A DNA stretch of 64,000 bases from assembly GCA_946894095.1 (NCBI GenBank), contig OX335646.2, forward strand, positions 16,734,077 to 16,798,076, written 5' to 3'. The notes below the pieces were generated by a model, which was not told the origin of the DNA, made no database searches, and saw only the letters and a program-made list of their open reading frames with translations. This stretch comes from Incurvaria masculella. Lineage: Eukaryota; Arthropoda; Insecta; Lepidoptera; Incurvariidae. Below are positions 1 through 11,420 of the stretch, one piece after another. Made by a program: the position numbers and the translations under genes. How positions within the stretch are numbered: position 1 is the stretch's first letter; every line of letters begins with the position of its first letter.

Positions 1-417
1 ACATCTCAAAGCCTCCATATCTCATACCACAATGTGGCGTTCAAGAACCCATTCGGAAATGTATGAGTAGGTTAGCGAATGCCATGCCGGCTTGATGGAA
101 ACTTCGTGGATATCTATATATCTACCAAAGTCTAGCCTAAGCCTAACCTTGTGCACATTGAGATATGGAGGCTTTGAGATGAGACTGTTTAGCAGTTATA
201 TCTTTAAGTGGCAAAGATCTTTCATTATTTGTTCTGATAATATTGTTTGCTTTGGTCTCATTCCCATGCCTTTCTTGTTTTGGATGATGATTTTTTTGTT
301 TAATTCAAAATGATTTATTGGTTAAGAATGCAAATACATAGTGGTATCAGATCATGCACTCTGGAGGTTTATCGTCATGTCGTGCCTCTATAAAACAAAG
401 GTTTAATTAATATTCTG
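1..417. repeat. Left-edge stretch with a perfect 23-nt inverted repeat
   Basis: Positions 2-24 are the exact reverse complement of 159-181 (arms centred on CCTCCATATCTCA), with about 135 bases between them. This is the shape of a small hairpin element or a transposon end pair. No coding sequence is recognised. The rest of the stretch to 417 is AT-rich and unassigned. Confidence 0.5.
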
Positions 418-705
418 AGTGGTCAGTCTGAGTTCTCTCCTAAATTGGCATTTACGGAACTTCGAAGTTACGTAAAAACTTCAAACTCCATACAAATGTT
501 AACTACTTATTTTGTGGTTTTACTTCTTCAAGCTGTCAAAGTGTGTATGAAAACGCGGAGTCGGCGTAAAAGGCAACGTCGACGTATTTCGCCGACGATG
601 AGTAAGCTGTCAAACGAAACTCGGACTCGCAAATGTTAGCGCGCTCCTCAATTTCTCCATACTCATACTCAATTTAGGTGACAACTGGGACTACGGGCTC
701 AGATA
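418..705 (+). mobile_element. MITE family A, copy 1
   Basis: The stretch starts with CAGTCTGAGTTCTCTCC and ends with a sequence whose reverse complement begins CTGAGCCCGTAGTCCCAG. Both ends then run into a CTAAATTG-type block, so the ends form an imperfect terminal inverted repeat. The interior (SOS-like GACGTTGCC / GTCGACG strings, TTTGACAGCTT, GAAAACGCGGAGT) recurs at 39680-40035 in opposite orientation. The element has no coding capacity and is non-autonomous. Its superfamily cannot be told from sequence alone. Confidence 0.6.
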
Positions 706-1679
706 ATGCAGGATAACTCAGTTTGACACAGAACTTTAGGTCCTGTAGGTTAAGTTTGCTTGCCATGTTAAAACACAAATTGAAGCCCACGAATGTTTGT
801 ACCATATATTATTTAACCATGAAATTGACTTATGATTATTATAATGACGTCCGTTCTTTTGTTAATGCGATCGTACCGAATGTTCACAGAAATTACGAAG
901 GTACTGATTCACCGTCTCAATTAATTAAAATGAGATAAAGTGGTGATACCTCGTGCTATCCAACGCGATACCTGACGCGAGCGATAACATTCCGAGAAAT
1001 AACGTGTCGCGTTCGCGAATAACTATCTGCACACGAATGAAGATTACGTCCTGATTACTGCTGTGTTTCATTTTCGATAAGAACGGGTGCCCCCCGATAA
1101 GGATGATAAAAGAAAGTTACCGATGAAGTATATGTAAGCAACACGTTATTTCTCAGTGACAGCGACATACTGCGTGATGGCGAGGCGGGGGGGTCCCATA
1201 TTCATTAATCTACCACACATCCGATACTACACGATGCTTTAAAGATGTTCAGTTTCGAGTACTGAATCACCCCCTTTAGCACGTACTACAGGAATACCGT
1301 ACACCGTGCATACTTGTACAATATTGTTTTTATATGAGTACAGTGTGTGGCCGTGGCTGACCGGGTCCACTCTTATCGCTTTGTTAATAGGTCCCACTGA
1401 TAACGTAGCCGTTATTTTGCGGTTTAAATGTAAGTGCTGCCGCTACTGCCTACTGCCACTTACGAAATTGTTGTGCATTGAAATACAGCGCGCCGCCGCG
1501 CCCGCCGCGCGCACCGCCGCCATGCGCACGGTAACATAGCAGAGGCAAAGAAGTTACACATAACTGTGTAGTTAACCAAATTATCTGTGGCCAAACTTCG
1601 AATTCGATTCAGAATATGTACTTTCAAAATAGCTCGCCTAACTTTGAAACACGCAAGAATATTGCGAACTACTGAGAAA
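706..1679. other. Unassigned stretch with a short GC clump
   Basis: No gene, RNA or known repeat is recognised. A GC-rich run of CGCC repeats lies at about 1488-1531, and a G7 run at about 1187-1193. Short open frames here show no family resemblance. Confidence 0.3.
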
Positions 1680-2042
1680 AAATAATTTCGTAGCGCCGGA
1701 CCGAAAACGCTGTTCTACAGGGCGCACAAAAGGTCTTGCGAGAAGTATTGATCGCATTTGTGGGACGGATCAGCTCAGTCTGCGGCTCCTTGGACTCGAT
1801 ACAGCGGCGAGTCATGCGTCTGGTCGACAACCCCGGTGTATTCCAGAATTTAGAGACCTCAACTCCGGAGGAATGTAAGGTCTCTCTCTGTTTTATCGTT
1901 TGTACAACGGAGAATGCTCTTCGGAGCTGGTTAACCCCCTTCCCCCGCTTCCTTTCTACTATCGCTCCGCAACAGGTAGGGAACGTTCGCAATCACTGCC
2001 AACGTTCCTCAAATAAGAACCAGCCGATCCTGTAAAACCGTG
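1680..2042 (+). pseudogene. Non-LTR retrotransposon (LINE) reverse-transcriptase C-terminal relic
   Basis: Translating across frame shifts gives peptides typical of the region after the reverse transcriptase domain in jockey/CR1-type LINEs: CEKYxSHLWDGSAQS, then LDSIQRRVMRLVDNPG, then a YxGECSSELVN-like block. The pieces lie in different frames, so the copy is dead and truncated. The same family signature (SHL...LDSIQRRAV) is found on the minus strand at 26750-26945. A TTAA-flanked MITE sits about 60 bp downstream, at 2101. Confidence 0.7.
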
Positions 2043-2100
2043 ACATGGTCGTTAAACTATGGTATGCATGCCCTGTCCCCAAAGTACAAACTGGAATCCT

Positions 2101-2646
2101 TTAAGGTGGCCCAACCCGGCGGGCCCAACTCATTCGCGGGCACGGTACAAAACTGTGCTGTTGCGCTCTGGGACCTTCTCTGTTTCAAAGAATAAGACAG
2201 GCTCCGTGATGAGGAAGATGCAACATGTCCACAAAAAAGACAATGTGCATAGTGTATGATTTGGTAAGATTTACGAAAATTTTAATTTCAAGACTACTTA
2301 CAGCTAAAAGTAAACCACGACCGCTGTAGTAAAAAATCGAACAAAAACCAAATAGATCATAAATCTTGATTAAATAAGCTATGTCTGATGACTAATCTTT
2401 TTACGGTATTCTTACTTTATCATTGCGTAATCCACCTCCAAAGTTATTGTATAAAACGCGCGAAAAAATAGAACTTTCGGACCTTATAACTTAGAAACCA
2501 AACACAATTTTACAATGCCAATGGTCATCAGACATCTAGTTTGATCAAATAAAGCTATTTTGAGCAAAATTTTGGATCTCTGACAAGAAATATGGGCGTG
2601 ATCTTCTTTCCCCTTTTTTATGGGGAGATGAGCGGGTTGGGCCACC
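2101..2646 (+). mobile_element. TTAA-flanked 550-bp MITE, copy 1
   Basis: The left end reads TTAA then GGTGGCCCAACCCGGCGG; the right end is the inverted match GCGGGTTGGGCCACC. Near-identical copies lie at 9931-10480 and 37935-38487. Those two keep TTAA on both sides, while here the right TTAA has decayed (CCACCGGTG). A TTAA target duplication is typical of piggyBac-type transposition, but the element has no transposase and the TIR does not itself identify the family. Confidence 0.8.
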
Positions 2647-2649
2647 GGT

Positions 2650-3484
2650 GTAAAGAACCATCTAGCCGGCCATCGTTTTCGAAATACCCGAGAACGTTCG
2701 AAAGCCCATGGATTGTCGGACGTACGCCATATATCGTGTTAGACATAAAAAATATTGTATGTACAATGGAGTTTAAATAATATTGGCATCAATCAAAATA
2801 CAAAAAAAAAGACCAACCGCAAGAAAAAAACAGCGAAAAATAAATGCATGGGCACCCACATTTATTACATTTCCTATACACTGGACTTGAAGCTGAAAAT
2901 ACCTCCGCAGGTAATTAGCGCGGACAGGGGGCCTTCGGAAGCCGAACTGGTACACTTCGCTTGTGTTCAACTGGACTGTTTATTTATAAAGAGAGTGGAC
3001 GCAAATAACTTGGATGGCCGCGTCTTTATTTACCCAAGTTTGCTGCAACGCCGACGCACATTTCCGAAAATAAAACCGTCATCTTCGAAGCATATCGTGC
3101 CAAAAATTGCAAGCCACAGTACGCGGCATCTTCACCGACCCGAAGTTTGCAAAAACACGAGGCGATTCTGCACAAGTGCGGGTGAAATGATAATAAATTA
3201 CGAGTATGTAATGATTTTTTTGGCATTATCAATTTCTTATCTCGTCCCAAATACATGACTAAAAGCAGTGCTTTAGTTCTTTGCGATTCTAAAATTGTCT
3301 AACACTGTATTGGATAGCCTGCTTATAGTATGCAGGGATTAAAGTAATAGGCCTTTACCTATGAAATTTGAGATTTTATGAACAACATTTTCAGATTTAA
3401 TTATCTGTGAATTGGCGCGCAATTCTAAATTCGAATAATTTCTTTTTTGAAAGCCATGTCATTTTAATTTCAAATTTAGTAATT
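2650..3484. other. Unassigned AT-rich stretch
   Basis: Open frames up to 167 codons occur (for example plus strand 2755-3258), but none shows a recognisable domain, start context or splice pattern. Nothing is supported as a gene. Confidence 0.3.
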
Positions 3485-3511
3485 TGTCAAATTGTGGTAG
3501 TTTTTGGCGCC

Positions 3512-4190
3512 ATGGATAAACCGAAAATTCGTACAATTTTCGAATATGAGTTCCTACGTGGAAATACCGCTGTGCAAAAACTAAACATTCACGCGTGTGA
3601 CTGTTTGCATTAACACGGTCCATTATTGGTTCAATTGTTTTAGATCTGGAAATTTTGAGAAGAAAGAGCTTCGCGGTCGGCTGGTAACCATTGTCGACAA
3701 CAATGAATTGAAGGCGATAGTGGAAGTGGATCCTACTCATCTTCGGCTGAACTTGCTGCCGGCTGGGGCTTTGGTTAGTGTCAACACAACATTGAAGAGA
3801 TGATAAATCGGAAAGATAAAAAAGCTAGCTAGACACGAACTAAGCGACCAACAGCGAGACTTACGCGTCGAAGCATGAACAGAACTAATGAATCGGCATA
3901 GGAACGAGGGAATTCTAAATCGAATTGTTACCTGCGATGAAAAGTGGATTCCGTACGACAACCGTAAGCGTTCGTCTCAGTGGGTGGACCCGGGTACAGC
4001 ATCTAATCAGTGCGCTAAAAAAAAGGTTATTCGTAGGAAGATGATAGTGGTGGACCAGTGCCGGACTTGTACATTACAGCTTCTTACCGAGGTGCACAAC
4101 AGTGACGGCAGATGTCTGGTTGCCAAGAATTACAAACAATTATGGAGAAGCTAGCCATTCAAACACCAAGACTGGTCAATCGCTCTTCCC
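3512..4190 (+). pseudogene. Decayed mariner transposase (N-terminal two thirds)
   Basis: The relic begins MDKPKIRTIFEYEFLRG, then shifts frame into CINTVHYWFNCFRSGNFEKK followed by GRLVTIVDNNELKAIVEVDP, which is the helix-turn-helix half of a mariner transposase. A further frame carries NRHRNEGILNRIVTCDEKWI, containing the first catalytic aspartate (CDEKW), and then YDNRKRSSQWVDPG. The last recognisable piece, near 4125-4190, reads like QTIMEKLAIQTPRLVNRSS. The second and third catalytic aspartates are absent, and at least three frame breaks are present, so it is non-functional. It is a different mariner lineage from the intact copy at 48596-49874. Confidence 0.8.
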
Positions 4191-4199
4191 AATAGCTTA

Positions 4200-5380
4200 T
4201 CCACAACGCACACACTCTCACTTTTCTTACTTTCTCTTCTTCACTCTCTTTCTTCAGCTCTCGCTTCACGACAGACTATACCAAAGCTACAAGAGCTACA
4301 GCTGGAAGCTCTCTATCACTTTCCCCAACAGATATCTACGGTTTTAAAATTTTTAACATTTGAACAAATGACGCACTCGCCTCTCGCTGCCAGCTGAGTC
4401 GGGTGCCACTTGTCGAAGAGCGAGCCGTGTGCGCAGGCGCCGATCGCGTGCCAGCGCATATTTTGGCAAGGAAACCCCCTTGCGAGTGTAGTTTTATAAT
4501 GTGCGTATGTAAGCATACATAAAAGTATGTACGTATGTGCATCACATACAACGTACATATTTTGCGATTCATTCCAAATGATACAGTCATTTCTTTCTGT
4601 ATGCAGGTCAGAGTGGGCAGCTAAATTTAAAGTATTTTTTCACAGGAAATATTTCGACTATTTCCGTTTTTCCAGGCGACATGCCTGGCTATAATAAAAC
4701 GTGTAGAAGAACAGTTCGTGAGTAAATGTAGGTAGTATGATGCAGATTCATATGATCCAGTTAGATCCATGCGTTCACTCCCAATAAGTGACGAATCACA
4801 GTGAAATGGGTTCTAAGCGTTCACCAGGGAGGAGTGAGGATGAGGAATACATTTGGGAAAGTTCTGGAGTTTAAGTAAATCGGTATCTCAGCGTTCATGG
4901 GCAAGGAAATAGGGATATAATTGAGTAAGTAACGCTATAACTCATGAATCAAGGACGATCAAATCGTTATCTTTCAATACGTTTTGGGGGTACGTTTGGA
5001 TAAGTTGTGTTGCCTGCCGCTAGTAACAAGCGTTTTCTGACAATTCGGGTGAAGTTTTTAGGTAGTTACGGTTACCACCACCACTGTATAGTTTTTAAAT
5101 TGTTACTACCACGTAGGAAACATGCGTAGAAACCTCAGGTGAAACACAGAACAATGTCCCGCGCGCATTATGCTACTAGCGCACCAATGCAATGGCGGCA
5201 CGCCACCGGATGCCGCGCCGCACGCTTCTAAGCAACATACTTTATGAGCCCCAACAACGTGAGGTTACTCATGGGGTAGTAGTGTCATCAAATCACTAAT
5301 CCACACAATAAGTAATAGTGCGCATATTAGAGTCTCGTTTGCAAAACGAATGCATGAAGATCCAACTAAGTTTTCCGTTA
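4200..5380. other. Unassigned stretch
   Basis: No gene or known element is recognised. A pyrimidine-rich run (about 4200-4262) and a TATG/CATA-rich stretch (about 4500-4560) are simple sequence. A short GC-richer patch lies at 5155-5225. Confidence 0.25.
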
Positions 5381-5387
5381 GCCATAC

Positions 5388-5516
5388 CTGCTCCGCCGCC
5401 GCTGGGGACTTGATGCGTGCTGGAAGCGGCCGCGGGGGTAGGCTGCGACGTTGCGAGACCCACCGGCGAGGGTGGAGCCGCGTCCTGGTTTCGCGGAAGC
5501 AGCCCCGCATTGTTTC
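5388..5516 (-). CDS. Possible orphan internal coding exon, gene unknown
   Basis: On the minus strand a pyrimidine-rich acceptor (TTGGTTTTCAG) precedes 129 bases of open frame ending at a GTATGG donor. The open frame reads NNAGLLPRNQDAAPPSPVGL followed by an Ala/Pro/Ser/Thr-rich tail that ends in GGGA. Composition changes sharply at both borders, from AT-rich intron-like to GC-rich exon-like. Starting with two bases of a split codon and ending with one base, the exon is symmetric (phase 1-1), as expected of a cassette exon. The low-complexity text looks like a linker of a nuclear or RNA-binding regulator, but no family is recognised, and partner exons are not visible in the window. Confidence 0.4.
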
Positions 5517-5519
5517 CTG

Positions 5520-6326
5520 AAAACCAATTTCAGACTCAGTTTCATGCTAAAACGTGTCTTGGATAGGCTGACCAATCTACAGTGAGTGATCTTTTTTTTT
5601 AGAATCTATAATTCTGGCACATTGAGGTAATACCTGAGGTAGTTCAGTGTTCTGGCATATATTTTTCACAGAAAACCTAAAATAACCTATGTTATGGTAA
5701 AATGTTAACAAGCTATTTACCAAACAAATTAACAGAAGTTTTTGATACCTAACAGTGAAATGTCTTTGCTATTAACCTTTCTCTTTCACTATTACAACAC
5801 AAACATTTGCCATCTGACAATGACAGTTTTGAGATGTTAAATGTCAACCATCAAACAGTGTTATCTGTGCATTGAGTTTATAATTTGTTATCGTGATTTT
5901 TCATTCAAGTAAGAAAATGAAACTCTATTTTAATGAAAGTCTCTTAACTAGGTTGGTGTTAAGTAATTTTAAATCAGAATTTTGGTTTTTTTTAGACTTT
6001 GCGACCAATTTTGTTTTTTTTTGTGATTTTTTGCATAACGGATAAAGGTAAGGACATTCATGAGGGAAAACATGTGGAAATTAAAACCCTGTTACTCAAA
6101 ACGAAACTCTCTCAGTGAAAACTCTCACAATGAAAACAGTTAGCAATATAAAGAAAAACATTAACAATAAGCACCGCTTCGTATGTATTCGAAAATGTGG
6201 TCGCAAACATCTGACAATGCCCAGAGAAGAAAAAAGAATTAGGGGTATCTCTGTAATTAGCAGGAAAAAGCCACGAAGAATACTCCAGCAATGATACAGA
6301 AACAGGAATATCAATAGTTTTTAGTA

Positions 6327-6329
<3 letters not shown>
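5520..6329. other. Unassigned AT-rich stretch
   Basis: AT-rich sequence that could be intron if the exon at 5388-5516 is real. No coding signal or known repeat is recognised. Confidence 0.25.

Positions 6330-6373
<44 letters not shown>
6330..6373. repeat. (GA)n microsatellite
   Basis: About 18 uninterrupted GA dinucleotides, followed by an interrupted GAGAGACAGAGAGA tail. This is a simple sequence repeat. Confidence 0.95.
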
Positions 6374-6377
<4 letters not shown>

Positions 6378-6379
6378 CT

Positions 6380-8345
6380 ACGCCTGCATCGATTCCTGAT
6401 TTGACACATTTTTTTCATGGGGATGTGAAGAAGTTAGGTAAATTCTAACAAAGGGCTCGGAATCTGTTAGATACGGTGTAACGGTACGGAAGACAAAATA
6501 AGATAATGCTGTATTTAAAGTTTGCGCACAGAACCTTGCTTTCAGAGGAACAAACGAAATAAGTTTGTGGGAGGTGTTACCTTGCGGAAGACAAGACTTT
6601 TCGGTTTAATTCCATTGCTTCAAAACGGGGGTAATTGGATTACTTGCTTCGGAATCGGCCAAAATAAAGTGATTCGGTTGTGTCGCGGGGCAATTACACC
6701 TTTCGTTCGTTTTCTGTGACATTGCCTGCATGTCAAAGAATAGTGTTTTATTTTCCGTTCTCCGTGGGGTAAGTCCTCACGGCATGCACTGAGGTATCGA
6801 TAATATTGTATGTATTTACTATAACGTCTCGTGTCTGTCAGCTTCTATCCATGCAATCGGCAGTAATGACGATGTCAGCAACGCATCAGGTCCTAAGCAT
6901 CGACAGCTGGACCGGTTTTAACGACACGGGACGCAGAGTCGAACGGAACCGTTCCGAGAATCCTCTCTGGCTCCGCTTTCCTGGAATCGGTAGCGCAATC
7001 GATTGTGAACGAGTGCGTTGCGCGTTGCTGTAGACACGCAATCGTGAACGTGCTTCCTGCGGTTCGGGGTCCATCTTGATAATCTGCCTTAGGAAAGCGT
7101 ATCCAAAATCGGATATGATATGTGTGTAGAATCTACCGTGAAACAAAGATTCAGGAAATTCAAGAAAGTTTTAAAAATTACTAATTTATAAACTCGGTGC
7201 AAGAACCAGCAAAGAAACCTTTCACGGGCAGAGTGGATACGCACGCCTTTAGTATTTGTAAAGTAGTTATTTTTAGAGATTTCTTTGGTAGGTACCAACA
7301 TTTCAAATTCGTTGATAAAAGCGAGGTACGTACTTTCTCAATACAAGCGGCCGGTTGATCGAATTAAAAATCAAGGGGTCAGCAGCAAAAAGTGTACACA
7401 AAGATTTCAATACAGCCACGATTAACTTGTGATTTCCACATATTATATTTCCAAGGACTACCAAAGATTCCTGGTGATTTTCATGATTCTTAAAGGACTA
7501 CCAAAGATTTCTAAGGGATTTCATAGACGTCGTCGGTCTCACCGGCTACAATATCAACCAGGACTAAAACCTAGTCCTGATCGATGGTCTACGATCATCG
7601 GCCAAGTATAGCTTCGAGAGGTCATCCCGAACTTACCTAACAAAATATATGTAGGTATGTATAATAATTTGCCACGTAATGATTCTACTCGTTGGTACTT
7701 GTTTACGATACAATCGCGTATTTCATTCAATTACTAAATCAAAAGAATACTTAATTAAGTTGATCGAGGGTCAATCGTCATTGTTTTCGAAATAACCTTT
7801 GTATCGGTTACATGAAGCCGTGTAAACGGTTTACTCACTTATGGTATTTTCTTCCGACATTTGATGTTCACCTATTCGCCTACATGTACAGTGCACACAT
7901 CTTACCAAATTACTAGAAATCTACATTGCTAGTAATTGGCTGACATTACTCCCGCATTTGTCCAAGAAGAATCAGGAAAATGCGGTTACTGAGCCGGGTT
8001 TGCTGACAATATAAATATTTTCGTCTACATGCATTCTCAGATCTGTAAACCAAATACCTACTAGGTCCATAGAAACTTAGGTGGGGGAGTAACATTGGTA
8101 GCCTCCAAGACTGGGCGTATTAACTTACAATCAGTGCAAATAGCCCATTTTGAATCAAATTATCTAAAATGATGATAGGGAGAAAGTGACAACTAAGGGA
8201 AATAGAATACGTAGCCGTAATGTACCTACTTGGACGAAATAGAAACAGATTAATAACTACTTATTATGTTAGAAATGGTGTTCAAAAGGTGGAACCCGGG
8301 GCAAGAGCAGCGTTTATTATGTATACCTATTATATGTAGGAAGCA
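6380..8345. other. Unassigned stretch with a small direct repeat
   Basis: No gene is recognised. The 13-mer ACTACCAAAGATT occurs twice, at about 7458 and 7498, each preceded by AAGG, giving a short local direct repeat. Several open frames of 60-86 codons at 6522-7301 have no recognisable content. Confidence 0.3.
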
Positions 8346-8369
8346 TTGACTTATATTACCTTTGAAATC

Positions 8370-8600
8370 ATTGGTAGGAAGACAGCAGCCGCGCGCCGTG
8401 CGGGATGGAGGTTGCGACGGGCGCCATGCTTGCGCAAAAAGAACTGCAAACCTGAATCGTGGTCAGAGAGCGCGCAGAGGCAACGGCGGCGGGCGGTGCG
8501 AGGAGCGGGGGTGGGCAGGGTGAGGACTTGCGGTATGCACCTGTCGCGTCGCTGGCGAGCGCTCTGCGGCTGCGCCCTAGGCGCCTGCAGCCACTGAATA
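8370..8600. other. GC-rich island, possible exon or promoter
   Basis: GC content jumps well above the flanks and CpG is frequent. On the minus strand an open frame runs from an ATTCAG acceptor-like site (about 8598) through a Pro/Ala-rich peptide to a CAG|GTTTGC donor-like site (about 8459). On the plus strand a short frame MEVATGAMLAQKELQT is followed by a stop. Neither is a recognised protein, so the strand and the nature of the island are undecided. Confidence 0.3.
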
Positions 8601-8604
8601 GTTC

Positions 8605-9430
8605 CATATTCGAACGTTCTTTGAATATGTCAAATTTATGCTGGCTTCTGCTTGTACATAATACCAGGCAATCAGAAGTATATATAGCCCAATTGTGCAA
8701 CGGTGCTTTTCTTTTTGAATTTGCAAGTCTTTACCCTATCAATTCCCCATACTCCTTTGTTTTGGAACCTAAAATAAAAATGTTTTCTAAATCTAATAAT
8801 TGTAAAAGAAGTGTTATAATTCTTTTTAATATACCTTTTAGATTGAAAAATATTGTCTAAAAACCACTGGAAAAAAATCTTTTTTCAATTCATTTAATTT
8901 TTTTTCTGCACAAAAGAAAAACATAAAAACATAGAATGAAGTAGTGCTAAAATGTTTTGATTAAAATCTAACTTATGGGTAGGAAACCCTAAGCCTGGAA
9001 GACGATTGGCTAAACTAATTTATCTGAATTATATGTACTTTTATAATTTTTATAATTGATAACAATTATTTCTAAGTGAATTATGGTACACTAGAACTGC
9101 ACAGGCGTATTTTTAAGACCATAGCAGTAGGTAAGCACATACTATCACCTTTAGATAGGTGCAATGAATTCGAAATACAGCATTATAGTTATTAACAATT
9201 TTTTATTTTTATTGAAAAAACTATTTTATTCTTTTTTTTCCGAATTTTGAAAAAAAATGTAACCTATCCGACTCTTCTATCCTATCCGTTCGAAAGGTTT
9301 TCTGTTCACCGTGTATAATCAAAAACTCTACTACCGTACAACCGAACAGGCTAGCTTGGATGGAAATTTCACCGACCAGCAAGTCGATGGTAAGATTTTG
9401 GGATTCTACCTCGGATTCTACTCATTGGAT
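8605..9430. other. Unassigned AT-rich stretch
   Basis: AT-rich, with poly-T and poly-A runs. No coding or RNA feature is recognised. Confidence 0.25.
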
Positions 9431-9431
9431 T

Positions 9432-9794
9432 CTATGAAATCATAGCAACGAGCACACGGCATCCGGCCGGAGAGTGGCGGCTTCGGCTTACGGCAACAGG
9501 GACGGCGGCGACAGAAGACATACATTCCCCGCGGGTGTTTTTACCACTTTCTGTACAAGGTGGTCGCGTCTCGTCACATAAAGCATTCCGCGGTAAAGGC
9601 GGCGCGGCGTTCGCTCGAAGGGAAGTCGCTGCGAGCCGATGAATGAAGGTGCACGGCGCACCCCACAAGGGCAGGCGGCGGGAACCGGAGTGACCGGTCG
9701 CCGTGGCTTTTTGCCCGGCCGCGTCCCACCCGCTAACGCACTGCACTCCCGGCCAACCGCCACGCCGCCGCATAGGCACCTGGCGGCTCACCAT
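9432..9794 (-). other. GC-rich island with an unidentified 120-codon open frame
   Basis: A minus-strand frame opens at an ATG in good context (TACCATGG) and runs 120 codons, starting MVSRQVPMRRRGGWPGVQCV. A second frame of 91 codons overlaps it. In GC-rich DNA stop codons are rare, so length alone is weak support. No domain, signal peptide or splice continuation is recognised. It may be a 5' exon or CpG-island sequence rather than a gene. Confidence 0.2.
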
Positions 9795-9930
9795 GGTAAA
9801 CTACTCGCCAGGTGAATAGCAAGTGATTAGGCGAAGGAGTGATTAAATCTGACGTAAAGTTGCATTTCGGACTCAGTTTGCTTGACCGAATAACACGTCG
9901 TTTGACAGTAAGCCTGGTGCGAAATGCAAC

Positions 9931-10480
9931 TTAAGGCGGCCCAACCCGGCGGCACTGACTCATTCGCGGGCACGGCACAAAACCGTGCTTTTGCGCTCTG
10001 GGACCTTCTCTGTTTCAAAGTAAAAGACAGGCTCCGTGATGAGGAAGATTCAACATGTCCACAAAAAAGAAAATGTGCATAGTGTATGATTTGGTAAGAT
10101 TTACGAAAATTCTGATTTCAAAACGACTTATAGCTAAAAGTAAACCACGACCGCTGTAGTCAAAAATCTAACAAAAACCAAATAGATTCTAAATCTTGAT
10201 TAAATAAGCTATGTCTGATGACAAATCTTTTTAAGATGTTCTTTCTTTATCATTGCGTAATCCACCTCCAAAGTTATTGTATAAAACGCGCGAAAAATTC
10301 GAACTTTCGGACCTTATAATTTAGAAACCAAACACAATTTTACAATGCCAATGGTCATCAGACATCTAGTTCGATCAAATAAAGCTATTTTGAGTAAAAT
10401 TTTGGATCTCTGACAAGAAATATGGGCGTGATCTTCTTTCCCCTTTTGTATGGGGAGATGAGCGGGATGGGCCACCTTAA
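9931..10480 (+). mobile_element. TTAA-flanked 550-bp MITE, copy 2
   Basis: The copy is complete, with TTAA on both sides (9931-9934 and 10477-10480), a left TIR GGCGGCCCAACCCGGCGG and a right TIR GCGGGATGGGCCACC. The interior matches copies at 2101 and 37935 almost base for base, including the CATTGCGTAATCCACCTCC block. There is no coding capacity. Confidence 0.85.
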
Positions 10481-10784
10481 GGCCGCGTATGAAGCTAGAC
10501 AAATTCCCGATTTCCCCCCCACCGCTCCGCTAGACGCCGAAGCGGCAGTGGCGCCGTGAATCTTAGGATAAAACTGAAATGAGATATTGTTAGAGCGACA
10601 CCTATACGCCGTCGCTGGAACTTCGTGAAAGTTGTATCGATCCCGCGGCAAGTCGTCAATGATCATACAACCAATCACAAGGCTCGAGATCACCCGCCAT
10701 ATTATTCACGTTGCTGCTAGAAAACAGCAACCATTTCGTCAGATCTCTACTTCATGAAAGGATTTACTATTTTCACGTTAATCG

Positions 10785-10885
10785 TCAGTAGCGGGTTGGT
10801 GTAGCGCGTGAAACGTCTTATCTACAGTTATTGTTCGATGGGGGATGTCGGTTCGAATCCTGTAGGTTACAAAATTTTTTTTCTG
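10785..10885 (+). pseudogene. tRNA-like sequence with Pol III-style T-run
   Basis: A perfect B-box-like GGTTCGAATCC at about 10850 is preceded by an A-box-like GTTGGTGTAGCGCG about 55 bp upstream and followed by ATTTTTTTT. The T stem (GTCGG/CCTGT) has a mismatch and wobble pairs, and no clean acceptor stem forms. It therefore looks like a tRNA pseudogene or the head of a truncated tRNA-derived SINE rather than a working tRNA. Confidence 0.45.
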
Positions 10886-11420
10886 TTTTTTTTACTTTTT
10901 ATTGTTAATGGTGTATAGTATATAATTATAGCGTGGGTTAGACTTAATTGATTTAGACATATAAAAAAATATTACATAATAATAGGTTTTGGTAAAAGTT
11001 TTTACCTGATTAACAATTTTAAAAAGTATAAACGTCATTTGATTCAATAAAAAGTAAAATAACACTTTTAAAAAGGATAAACGTGAGACGATGGAGAAAT
11101 AATTTCCATGCAACGAGCGCGCAAAAAATGACGCCACGCGACTTACAACATTATATCGCCGTTCATAGCGCCGTAGCGCAGTGATGAAAACGGAGAAAAA
11201 TCTAATTTTTTGTCTCCCAAATTGATAGGTAAATTGATAAAAATAAGAATTATTTTTCAATAAACCTGATGGTCGTTACGTCATTATTCATTAGTAGTGA
11301 GAGCCGAAACAAAAGCCAAATTCCTCCCGCGGCACAAGTGAAGTAAATTTACTTTTTTGTACTAAGCAGGTACCTACGTCGCTTATTCCAAGGAATGTGA
11401 CAAGTAGTGTCGACACTTTT
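10886..11420. other. Unassigned AT-rich stretch
   Basis: Strongly AT-rich. A 122-codon minus-strand open frame (10892-11260) has Phe/Tyr/Lys-rich random-looking content and is not supported as a gene. Confidence 0.25.

Noticed and set aside
2755..3258. 167-codon plus-strand frame
   Set aside because: No recognisable domain, overlapped by open frames on the opposite strand, and amino-acid use looks random.
6330..6373. GA tract as a GAGA-factor regulatory element
   Set aside because: It is a plain dinucleotide microsatellite with no promoter nearby.
10892..11260. 122-codon minus-strand frame
   Set aside because: Phe/Tyr/Lys-rich random text in AT-rich DNA with no motif; it starts and ends within unassigned repeat-like sequence.
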